Shown here: piece by piece, positions 36,622 through 48,900 of the stretch
Numbering within the stretch: the first letter of the stretch is position 1
Layout of the letters: each line of letters starts with the position of its first letter
NCBI RefSeq assembly: GCF_032854445.1
Contig: NW_027017974.1
Span: 62,001-126,000, forward strand
Source of the DNA: Liolophura sinensis
Lineage: Eukaryota; Mollusca; Polyplacophora; Chitonida; Chitonidae
Reading direction: 5' to 3'
Length of the DNA stretch: 64,000 nucleotides
Translations under genes and position numbers: made by a program
The notes under the pieces: model-generated
The model's database searches: none
What the model saw: only the letters and a program-made list of their open reading frames with translations
What the model was told of the DNA's origin: nothing

Positions 36622-39600
36622 GGTCATTACTATATTCAACTTTTGACTATATGTTATGGGCCCTTCGGTAGCCCAGAAATCCTGAAAGTCTTTGGGCCCA
36701 GCCATTTAACTCACCCAGCAATTGTCCTTACTTCTAAGTCCAAGACAATCTCAATGTCTTATCTACGTGTAGAAAAACCACACCATTTGTACATAAAAAA
36801 CACAAGGTACTTGATACAGTCTGCTGTAAAAATACAACTGACCACAGACCCACATGAATAAGGTGCCAAAAGATGCGGAATTGAGCCAGGCATCGGGAGC
36901 TGTTGAAAAATTGCAAATTTCCCTGGTTTCCATGGAGTAAGAGCCGTTGCTACGCACGTGATTATGACATCAATGATCATTCAATTGTCGCTACAGCCAA
37001 AAGTATTGGTCGGAGAGCAACGCGGATTGCACCATTCGATTTCTCGTCACAAAATACGTCGGATTAGCCTCTTACTAGTAGCACTGGAACAGTTTTTCCA
37101 CTTTTACATTTTTGCCTGGTCTTTTTGTTAATTGAAACCGGCTACACTGTACTCTGTACAATCGCGACTGGTCATTACTATATTCAACTTTTGACTATAA
37201 GTTATGTGCCCTTCGGTAGCCCAGGAGACCTGAAATCTTTGGGCTAAGCCCATTTAACTCACCCAGCAATTGTCTTACTTCTAAGTCGAAGACAATCTCA
37301 ATGTCTTTATCTACGTGTAGAAAAACCACACCATTTGTACGTGAAAAACACAAGGTACTTGATACAGTCTGCTGTAAAAAGTACAACTGAACACTGACCC
37401 ACTTCAGTAAGGTGCCAAAAGATTCGGAATTGAGCCAGGCATCGGCAGCTGTTGAAAAATTGCAAATTTCCCTGGTTTCCATGGAGTAAGAGCCGTTGCT
37501 GGGCACGTGATTATGATATCAATGATCATTTAATTGTCAGTACAGCCAAAAGTATTGGTCGGAGAGCAACGCGGTTTGCACCATTCGATTTGTCGTCACA
37601 AAATACGTCGGATTAGCCTCTTACCAGCAGCACTGGAACAGTTTTTCCACTTTTGCATTTTTACCTGGTCTTTTTGTTAATTGAAATCGGCTACACTGTA
37701 CTCTGTACAATCGCGACTGGTCATTACTATATTCAACTTTTGACTATAAGTTATGTGCCCTTCGGTAGCCCAGAAGACGTCAAATCTTTGGGCTAAGCCC
37801 ATTTAACTCACCCAGCAATTGCCTTACTTCTAAGTCGAAGACAATCTCAATGTCTTTATCTACGTGTAGAAAAACCACACCATTTGTACATAAAAAACAC
37901 AAGGTACTTGATACAGTCTGCTGTAAAAAGTACAACTGAACACTGACCCACTTCAGTAAGGTGCCAAAAGATGCGGAATTGAGCCAGGCATCGGCAGCTG
38001 TTGAAAAATTGCAAATATCCCTGGTTTCCATGGAGTAAGAGCCGTTGCTGTGCATGTGATTATGACATAAATGATCATTGAATTGTCACTACAGGCAAAA
38101 GTATTGGTCGGAGAGCAAGGCGGTTTGCACCATTCGATTTGCCGTCACAAAATACGTCGGATTAGCCTCTTACCAGCAGCACTGGAACAGTTTTTCCACT
38201 TTTGCATTTTTACCTGGTGTTTTTGTTAATTGAAATCGGCTACACTGTACTCTGTACAATCGCGACTGGTCATTACTATATTCAACTTTTGACTATAAGT
38301 TATGTGCCCTTCGGTAGCCCAGAAGACCTGAAATCTTTGGGCTAAGCCCATTTAACTCACCCAGCAATTGCCTTACTTCTACGTGCAAGACAATCTCAAT
38401 GTCTTTATCTACGTGTAGAAAAACCACACCATTTGTACGTGAAAAACACAAGGTACTTGATACAGTCTGCTGTAAAAAGTACAACTGAACACTGACCCAC
38501 TTCAGTAAGGTGCCAAAAGATGCGGAATTGAGCCAGGCATCGGCAGCTGTTGAAAAATTGCAAATTTCCCTGCTTTCCATGGAGTAAGAGCCGTTGCTGT
38601 GCACGTGATTATGACATAAATGATCATTCAATTGTCACTACAGGCAAAAGTATTGGTCGGAGAGCAACGCGGTTTGCACCATTCGATTTGTCGTCACAAA
38701 ATACGTCGAATTAGCCTCTTACCAGCAGCACTGGAACAATTTTTCCAATTTTGCATTTTTGCCTGGTCTTTTTGTTAATTGAAATCGGCTACACTGTACT
38801 ATGTACCATCGCGACTGGTCATTACTATATTCAACTTTTGACTATATGTTATGTGCCCTTCGGTAGCCCAGAAGACCTGAAATCTTTGGGCCAAGCCAAT
38901 TTAACTCACCCAGCAATTGCCTTACTTCTAAGTCAAAGACAATCTCAATGTCTTTATCTACGTGTAGAAAAACCACACCATTTGTACATGAAAAACACAA
39001 GGTACTTGATACAGTCTGCTGTAAAAAGTACAACTGAACACTGACCCACTTCAGTAAGGTGCCAAAAGATGCGGAATTGAGCCAGGCATCGGCAGCTGTT
39101 GAAAAATTGCAAATTTCCCTGGTTTCCATGGAGTAAGAGCCGTTGCTACGCACGTGATTATGACATAAATGATCATTCAATTGTCGCTACAGCCAAAAGT
39201 ATTGGTCGGAGAGCAACGCGGATTGCACCATTCGATTTTTCGTCACAAAATACGTCGGATTAGCCTCTTACCAGCAGCACTGGAACAGTTTTTTCCAATT
39301 TTGCATTTTTACCTGGTCTTTTTGTTAATTGAAATCGGCTACACTGTACTCTGTACAATCGCGACTGGTTATTACTATATTCAGCTTTTAACTATATGTT
39401 ATGTGCCCTTCGGTAGCCCAGAAGACATCAAATCTTTGGGCTAAGCCCATTTAACTCACCCAGCAATTGCCTTACTTCTAAGTCCAAGACAATCTCAATG
39501 TCTTTATCTACGTGTAGAAAACCCACACCATTTGTACATAAAAAACACAAGGTACTTGACACAGTCTGCTGTAAAAAGTACAACTGACCACAGACCCACA

Positions 39601-40464
39601 TGAATAAGGTGCCAAAAGATCCGGAATTGAGCCAGGTATCGGCAGCTGTTGAAAAATTGCAAATTTCCCTGGTTTCCATGGAGTAAGAGCCGTTGCTGTG
39701 CACGAGATTATGACATAAATGATCATTCAAATGTCAGTACAGCCAAAAGTATTGGTCGGAGAGCAACGCGGTTTGCACCATTCGATTTGTCGTCACAAAA
39801 TACGTCGGATTAGCCTCTTACCAGCAGCACTGGAACAATTTTTCCAATTTTGCATTTTTGCCTGGTATTTTTGTTAATTAAAATCGGCTACACTGTACTA
39901 TGTACCATCGCGACTGGTCATTACTGTATTCAACTTTTGACTATATGTTATGTGCCCTTCGGTAGCCCAGAAGACGTCAAATCTTTGGGCTAAGCCAATT
40001 TAACTCACCCAGCAATTGCCTTACTTCTAAGTCCAAGACAATCTCAATGTCTTTATCTACGTGTAGAAAACCCACACCATTTGTACATAAAAAACACAAG
40101 GTACTTGACACAGTCTGCTGTAAAAAGTACAACTGACCACAGACCCACATGAATAAGGTGCCAAAAGATGCGGAATTGAGCCAGGTATCGGCAGCTGTTA
40201 AAAAAATGCCAATTTCCCTGGTTTCCATGGAGTAAGAGCCGTTGCTGTGCACGTGATTATGACATAAATGATCATTCAATTGTCACTACAGGCAAAAGTA
40301 TTGGTCGGAGAGCAACGCGGTTTGCACCATTCGATTTGTCGTCACAAAATACGTCGGATTAGCCTCTTACCAGCAGCACTGGAACAATTTTTCCAATTTT
40401 ACATTTTTGCCTGGTCTTTTTGTTAATTGAAATCGGCTACACTGTACTATGTACCATCGCGACT
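36622..40464. repeat. Right higher-order repeat, copy 2 (seven monomers, D and E missing)
   Basis: The order is A B C F G H I/J, with starts at 36622, 37170, 37719, 38268, 38817, 39367 and 39916. The length is 3843 bp, exactly 7 x 549. Compared with copies 1 and 3 it lacks D and E, a clean 1098-bp deletion. The crossover lies between 38171 (last C/D-type base) and 38219 (first F-type base, cctggtG). Its A monomer has a dense cluster of single-base indels (36513-36835). Confidence 0.9.
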
Positions 40465-43400
40465 GGTCATTACTATATTCAACTTTTGACTATATGTTAT
40501 GTGCCCTTCGGTAGCCCAGAAATCCTGAAATCTTTGGGCCCAGCCCATTTAACTCACCCAGCAATTGTCTTACTTCTAAGTCCAAGACAATCTCAATGTC
40601 TTTATCTACGTGTAGAAAAACCACACCATTTGTACATAAAAAACACAAGGTACTTGATACAGTCTGCTGTAAAAAGTACAACTGACCACAGACCCACATG
40701 AATAAGGTGCCAAAAGATGCGGAATTGAGCCAGGCATCGGGAGCTGTTGAAAAATTGCAAATTTCCCTGGTTTCCATGGAGTAAGAGCCGTTGCTACGCA
40801 CGTGATTATGACATCAATGATCATTCAATTGTCGCTACAGCCAAAAGTATTGGTCGGAGAGCAACGCGGATTGCACCATTCGATTTCTCGTCACAAAATA
40901 CGTCGGATTAGCCTCTTACTAGTAGCACTGGAACAGTTTTTCCACTTTTACATTTTTGCCTGGTCTTTTTGTTAATTGAAACCGGCTACACTGTACTCTG
41001 TACAATCGCGACTGGTCATTACTATATTCAACTTTTGACTATAAGTTATGTGCCCTTCGGTAGCCCAGGAGACCTGAAATCTTTGGGCTAAGCCCATTTA
41101 ACTCACCCAGCAATTGTCTTACTTCTAAGTCGAAGACAATCTCAATGTCTTTATCTACGTGTAGAAAAACCACACCATTTGTACGTGAAAAACACAAGGT
41201 ACTTGATACAGTCTGCTGTAAAAAGTACAACTGAACACTGACCCACTTCAGTAAGGTGCCAAAAGATTCGGAATTGAGCCAGGCATCGGCAGCTGTTGAA
41301 AAATTGCAAATTTCCCTGGTTTCCATGGAGTAAGAGCCGTTGCTGGGCACGTGATTATGATATCAATGATCATTTAATTGTCAGTACAGCCAAAAGTATT
41401 GGTCGGAGAGCAACGCGGTTTGCACCATTCGATTTGTCGTCACAAAATACGTCGGATTAGCCTCTTACCAGCAGCACTGGAACAGTTTTTCCACTTTTGC
41501 ATTTTTACCTGGTCTTTTTGTTAATTGAAATCGGCTACACTGTACTCTGTACAATCGCGACTGGTCATTACTATATTCAACTTTTGACTATAAGTTATGT
41601 GCCCTTCGGTAGCCCAGAAGACGTCAAATCTTTGGGCTAAGCCCATTTAACTCACCCAGCAATTGCCTTACTTCTAAGTCGAAGACAATCTCAATGTCTT
41701 TATCTACGTGTAGAAAAACCACACCATTTGTACATAAAAAACACAAGGTACTTGATACAGTCTGCTGTAAAAAGTACAACTGAACACTGACCCACTTCAG
41801 TAAGGTGCCAAAAGATGCGGAATTGAGCCAGGCATCGGCAGCTGTTGAAAAATTGCAAATATCCCTGGTTTCCATGGAGTAAGAGCCGTTGCTGTGCATG
41901 TGATTATGACATAAATGATCATTGAATTGTCACTACAGGCAAAAGTATTGGTCGGAGAGCAAGGCGGTTTGCACCATTCGATTTGCCGTCACAAAATACG
42001 TCGGATTAGCCTCTTACCAGCAGCACTGGAACAGTTTTTCCACTTTTGCATTTTTACCTGGTCTTTTTGTTAATTGAAATCGGCTACACTGTACTCTGTA
42101 CAATCGCGACTGGTTATTACTATATTCAACTTTTGACTATATGTTATGTGCCCTTCGGTAGCCCAGAAGACGTCAAATCTTTGGGCTAAGCCCATTTAAC
42201 TCACCCAGCAATTGCCTTACTTCTAAGTCGAAGACAATCTCAATGTCTTTATCTACGTGTAGAAAAACCACACCATTTGTACATGAAAAACACAAGGTAC
42301 TTGATACAGTCTGCTGTAAAAAGTACAACTGAACACTGACCCACTTCAGTAAGGTGCCAAAAGATGCGGAATTGAGCCAGGCATCGGCAGCTGTTGAAAA
42401 ATTGCAAATTTCCCTGGTTTCCATGGAGTAAGAGCCGTTGCTGTGCACGTGATTATGACATCAATGATCATTCAATTGTCGCTACAGCCAAAAGTATTGG
42501 TCGGAGAGCAACGCGGATTGCACCATTCGATTTTTCGTCACAAAATACGTCGGATTAGCCTCTTACTAGTAGCACTGGAACAGTTTTTCCACTTTTGCAT
42601 TTTTGCCTGGTCTTTTTGTTAATTGAAACCGGCTACACTGTACTCTGTACAATCGCGACTAGCCATTACTATATTCAACTTTTGACTATCAGTTATGTGC
42701 CCTTCGGTAGCCCAGAAGACCTGAAATCTTTGGGCTAAGCCCATTTAACTCACCCAGCAATTGTCTTACTTCTAAGTCAAAGACAATCTCAATGTCTTTA
42801 TCTACGTATAGAAAAACCACACCATTTGTACGTGAAAAACACAAGGTACTTGATACAGTCTGCTGTAAAAAGTACAACTGAACACTGACCCACTTCAGTA
42901 AGGTGCCAAAAGATGCGGAATTGAGCCAGGCATCGGCAGGTGTTAAAAAATTGCAAATTTCCCTGGTTTCCATGGAGTAAGAGCCGTTGCTGGGCACGTG
43001 ATTATGACATAAATGATCATTCAATTGTCACTACAGCCAAAAGTATTGGTCGGAGAGCAACGCGGTTTGCACCATTCGATTTGCCGTCACAAAATACGTC
43101 GGATTAGCCTCTCACCAGCAGCACTGGAACAGTTTTTCCACTTTTGCATTTTTACCTGGTGTTTTTGTTAATTGAAATCGGCTACACTGTACTCTGTACA
43201 ATCGCGACTGGTCATTACTATATTCAACTTTTGACTATAAGTTATGTGCCCTTCGGTAGCCCAGAAGACCTGAAATCTTTGGGCTAAGCCCATTTAACTC
43301 ACCCAGCAATTGCCTTACTTCTACGTGCAAGACAATCTCAATGTCTTTATCTACGTGTAGAAAAACCACACCATTTGTACGTGAAAAACACAAGGTACTT

Positions 43401-44856
43401 GATACAGTCTGCTGTAAAAAGTACAACTGAACACTGACCCACTTCAGTAAGGTGCCAAAAGATGCGGAATTGAGCCAGGCATCGGCAGCTGTTGAAAAAT
43501 TGCAAATTTCCCTGCTTTCCATGGAGTAAGAGCCGTTGCTGTGCACGTGATTATGACATAAATGATCATTCAATTGTCACTACAGGCAAAAGTATTGGTC
43601 GGAGAGCAACGCGGTTTGCACCATTCGATTTGTCGTCACAAAATACGTCGAATTAGCCTCTTACCAGCAGCACTGGAACAATTTTTCCAATTTTGCATTT
43701 TTGCCTGGTCTTTTTGTTAATTGAAATCGGCTACACTGTACTATGTACCATCGCGACTGGTCATTACTATATTCAACTTTTGACTATATGTTATGTGCCC
43801 TTCGGTAGCCCAGAAGACCTGAAATCTTTGGGCCAAGCCAATTTAACTCACCCAGCAATTGCCTTACTTCTAAGTCAAAGACAATCTCAATGTCTTTATC
43901 TACGTGTAGAAAAACCACACCATTTGTACATGAAAAACACAAGGTACTTGATACAGTCTGCTGTAAAAAGTACAACTGAACACTGACCCACTTCAGTAAG
44001 GTGCCAAAAGATGCGGAATTGAGCCAGGCATCGGCAGCTGTTGAAAAATTGCAAATTTCCCTGGTTTCCATGGAGTAAGAGCCGTTGCTACGCACGTGAT
44101 TATGACATAAATGATCATTCAATTGTCGCTACAGCCAAAAGTATTGGTCGGAGAGCAACGCGGATTGCACCATTCGATTTTTCGTCACAAAATACGTCGG
44201 ATTAGCCTCTTACCAGCAGCACTGGAACAGTTTTTCCAATTTTGCATTTTTACCTGGTCTTTTTGTTAATTGAAATCGGCTACACTGTACTCTGTACAAT
44301 CGCGACTGGTTATTACTATATTCAGCTTTTAACTATATGTTATGTGCCCTTCGGTAGCCCAGAAGACATCAAATCTTTGGGCTAAGCCCATTTAACTCAC
44401 CCAGCAATTGCCTTACTTCTAAGTCCAAGACAATCTCAATGTCTTTATCTACGTGTAGAAAACCCACACCATTTGTACATAAAAAACACAAGGTACTTGA
44501 CACAGTCTGCTGTAAAAAGTACAACTGACCACAGACCCACATGAATAAGGTGCCAAAAGATCCGGAATTGAGCCAGGTATCGGCAGCTGTTGAAAAATTG
44601 CAAATTTCCCTGGTTTCCATGGAGTAAGAGCCGTTGCTGTGCACGAGATTATGACATAAATGATCATTCAAATGTCAGTACAGCCAAAAGTATTGGTCGG
44701 AGAGCAACGCGGTTTGCACCATTCGATTTGTCGTCACAAAATACGTCGGATTAGCCTCTTACCAGCAGCACTGGAACAATTTTTCCAATTTTGCATTTTT
44801 GCCTGGTATTTTTGTTAATTAAAATCGGCTACACTGTACTATGTACCATCGCGACT

Positions 44857-45406
44857 GGTCATTACTGTATTCAACTTTTGACTATATGTTCAAAAAAAAA
44901 AAAAAAAAAAATAAAAGTACAAATCTTTGGGCTAAGCCCATTTAACTCACCCAGCAATTGCCTTACTTCTAAGTCAAAGACAATCTCAATGTCTTTATCT
45001 ACGTGTAGAAAAACCACACCATTTGTACATAAAAAACACAAGGTACTTGATACAGTCTGCTGTAAAAAGTACAACTGAACACTGACCCACTTCAGTAAAA
45101 TGCCAAAAGATGCGGAATTGAGCCAGGCATCGGCAGCTGTTGAAAAATTGCAAATTTCCCTGGTTTCCATGGAGTAAGAGCCGTTGCTATGCATGTGATT
45201 ATGACATAAATGATCATTCAAATGTCAGTACAGCCAAAAGTATTGGTCGGAGAGCAACGCGGTTTGCACCATTCGATTTGTCGTCACAAAATACGTCGGA
45301 TTAGCCACTTACCAGCAGCACTGGAACAGTTTTTCCACTTTTGCATTTCTACCTGGTCTTTTTGTTAATTGAAATCGGCTACACTGTACTCTGTACAATC
45401 GCGACT
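44857..45406. repeat. Monomer with poly-A patch
   Basis: An I-type monomer in which 28 bp of consensus, normally holding CTTCGGTAGCCC, are replaced by 29 bp of A-rich sequence. Both flanks are ordinary satellite in register, so the monomer is 550 bp. The corresponding I monomers at 28555 and 30583 have the normal bases. Confidence 0.9.
44891..44919. other. Poly-A tract, 20 consecutive A's, in place of 28 bp of satellite
   Basis: The patch reads C, then twenty A's (44892-44911), then TAAAAGTA, before the satellite resumes at caaatcttt. There is no target-site duplication and no other foreign sequence. Possible origins are a filler insertion during break repair, a very short poly-A-derived insertion, or a consensus artefact. 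The sequence alone does not decide. Confidence 0.85.
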
Positions 45407-45954
45407 GGTCATTACTATATTCAACTTTTGACTATAAGTTATGTGCCCTTCGGTAGCCCAGAAGACGTCAAATCTTTGGGCTAAGCCCATTTAATTCACC
45501 AGCAATTGTCTTACTTCTAAGTCCAAGACAATCTCAATGTCTTTATCTACGTGTAGAAAAACCACACCATTTGTACGTGAAAAACACAAGGTACTTGATA
45601 CAGTCTGCTGTAAAAAGTACAACTGACCACAGACCCACATGAATAAGGTGCCAAAAGATGCGGAATTGAGCCAGGTATCGGCAGCTGTTGAAAAATTGCA
45701 AATTTCCCTGGTTTCCATGGAGTAAGAACCGTTGCTGTGCACGTGATTATGACATAAATGATCATTCAATTGTCACTACAGGCAAAAGTATTGGTCGGAG
45801 AGCAACGCGGTTTGCACCATTCGATTTGTCGTCACAAAATACGTCGGATTAGCCTCTTACCAGCAGCACTGGAACAATTTTTCCAATTTTACATTTTTGC
45901 CTGGTCTTTTTGTTAATTGAAATCGGCTACACTGTACTATGTACCATCGCGACT

Positions 45955-48900
45955 GGTCATTACTATATTCAACTTTTGACTATATGTTATGTGCCCTTCG
46001 GTAGCCCAGAAATCCTGAAATCTTTGGGCCCAGCCCATTTAACTCACCCAGCAATTGTCTTACTTCTAAGTCCAAGACAATCTCAATGTCTTTATCTACG
46101 TGTAGAAAAACCACACCATTTGTACATAAAAAACACAAGGTACTTGATACAGTCTGCTGTAAAAAGTACAACTGACCACAGACCCACATGAATAAGGTGC
46201 CAAAAGATGCGGAATTGAGCCAGGCATCGGGAGCTGTTGAAAAATTGCAAATTTCCCTGGTTTCCATGGAGTAAGAGCCGTTGCTACGCACGTGATTATG
46301 ACATCAATGATCATTCAATTGTCGCTACAGCCAAAAGTATTGGTCGGAGAGCAACGCGGATTGCACCATTCGATTTCTCGTCACAAAATACGTCGGATTA
46401 GCCTCTTACTAGTAGCACTGGAACAGTTTTTCCACTTTTACATTTTTGCCTGGTCTTTTTGTTAATTGAAACCGGCTACACTGTACTCTGTACAATCGCG
46501 ACTGGTCATTACTATATTCAACTTTTAACTATAAGTTATGTGCCCTTCGGTAGCCCAGAAAACCTCAAATCTTTGGGCTAAGCCCATTTAACTCACCCAG
46601 CAATTGCCTTACTTCTAAGTGCAAGACAATCTCAATGTCTTTATCTACGTGTAGAAAAACCACACCATTTGTACGTGAAAAACACAAGGTACTTGATACA
46701 GTCTGCTGTAAAAAGTACAACTGACCACAGACCCACATGAATAAGGTGCCAAAAGATGCGGAATTGAGCCAGGCATCGGCAGCTGTTGAAAAATTGCAAA
46801 TTTCCCTGGTTTCCATGGAGTAAGAGCCGTTGCTGGGCACGTGATTATGGCATAAATGATCATTCAATTGTCATTACAGCCAAAAGTATTGGTCGGAGAG
46901 CAACGCGGTTTGCACCATTCGATTTGTCGTCACAAAATACGTCGGATTAGCCTCTTACCAGCAGCACTGGAACAGTTTTTCCACTTTTGCATTTTTACCT
47001 GGTCTTTTTGTTAATTGAAATCGGCTACACTGTACTCTGTACAATCGCGACTGGTCATTACTATATTCAACTTTTGACTATAAGTTATGTGCCCTTCGGT
47101 AGCCAGAAGACGTCAAATCTTTGGGCCAAGCCCATTTAACTCACCCAGCAATTGTCTTACTTCTAAGTCCAAGACAATCTCAATGTCTTTATCTACGTGT
47201 AGAAAAACCACACCATTTGTACATAAAAAACACAAGGTACTTGATACAGTCTGCTGTAAAAAGTACAACTGAACACTGACCCACTTCAGTAAGGTGCCAA
47301 AACATGCGGAATTGAGCCAGGCATCGGCAGCTGTTGAAAAATTGCAAATTTCCCTGGTTTCCATGGAGTAAGAGCCGTTGCTGTGCACGTGATTATGACA
47401 TCAATGATCATTGAATTGTCACTACAGCCAAAAGTATTGGTTGGAGAGCAACGCCGTTTGCACCATTCGATTTGTCGTCACAAAATACGTCGGATTAGCC
47501 TCTTACCAGGAGGACTGGAACAATTTTTCCAATTTTGCATTTTTGCCTGGTGTTTTTGTTAATTGAAATCGGCTACACTGTACTATGTACCATCGCGACT
47601 GGTCATTACTATATTCAACATTTGACTATATGTTATGTGCCCTTCGGTAGCCCAGAAGACGTCAAATCTTTGGGCTAAGCCCATTTAACTCACCCAGCAA
47701 TTGCCTTACTTCTAAGTCCAAGACAATCTCAATGTCTTTATCTACGTGTAGAAAAACCACACCATTTGTACATAAAAAACACAAGGTACTTGATACAGTC
47801 TGCTGTAAAAAGTACAACTGAACACTGACCCACTTCAGTAAAATGCCAAAAGATGCGGAATTGAGCCAGGCATCGGCAGCTGTTGAAAAATTGCAAATTT
47901 CCCTGGTTTCCATGGAGTAAGAGCCGTTGCTACGCACGTGATTATGACATCAATGATCATTCAATTGTCGCTACAGCCAAAAGTATTGGTCGGAGAGTAA
48001 CGCGGATTGAAAATTCGATTTTTCGTCACAAAATACGTCGGATTAGCCTCTTACCAGCAGCACGGGAACAGTTTTTCCACTTTTGCATTTTTACCTGGTG
48101 TTTTTGTTAATTGAAATCGGCTACACTATACTCTGTACAATCGCGACTGGTCATTACTATATTCAACTTTTGACTATAAGTTATGTGCCCTTCGGTAGCC
48201 CAGAGGACGCCAAATCTTTGGGCCAAGCCCATTTAACTCACCCAGCAATTGTCTTACTTCTAAGTCGAAGACAATCTCAATGTCTTTATCTACGTGTAGA
48301 AAAACCAGACCATTTGTACATGAAAAACACAAGGTACTTGATACAGTCTGCTGTAAAAAGTACAACTGAACACTGACCCACTTCAGTAAGGTGCCAAAAG
48401 ATGCGGAATTGGGCCAGGCATCGGCAGCTGTTAAAAAATTGCAAATTTCCCTGGTTTCCATGGAGTAAGAGCCGTTGCTGGGCACGTGATTGTGACATAA
48501 ATGATCATTCAATTGTCAGTACAGACAAAAGTATTGGTCGGAGAGCAACGCGGTTTGCACCATTCGATTTGTCGTCACAAAATACGTCGGATTAGCCTCT
48601 TACCAGCAGCACTGGAACAGTTTTTCCACTTTTGCATTTCTACCTGGTCTTTTTGTTAATTGAAATCGGCTACACTGTACTCTGTACAATCGCGACTGGT
48701 CATTACTATATTCAACTTTTGACTATAAGTTATGTGCCCTTCGGTAGCCCAGAAGACGTCAAATCTTTGGGCTAAGCCCATTTAATTCACCCAGCAATTG
48801 TCTTACTTCTAAGTCCAAGACAATCTCAATGTCTTTATCTACGTGTAGAAAAACCACGCCATTTGTACATAAAAAACACAAGGTACTTGATACAGTCTGC

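Larger units (their letters stand above)
40465..45954. repeat. Right higher-order repeat, copy 3 (ten monomers, A-J)
   Basis: The A-to-A distance is 5490 bp, exactly 10 x 549. Separate I (44857, with the poly-A patch) and J (45407) monomers are kept, where copies 1 and 2 have a single I/J mosaic. Shared derived marks with copy 1 (cctctcacc after E, gagcaaggcgg after C, gcacgagatt in H) show that they descend from one unit. I infer that the ancestral repeat was this ten-monomer form. Confidence 0.85.

Noticed and set aside
44880-44925. Retrotransposon or processed pseudogene insertion at the poly-A
   Set aside because: No element body and no target-site duplication are present, and the patch replaces rather than adds sequence. 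Only the poly-A patch itself is supported.
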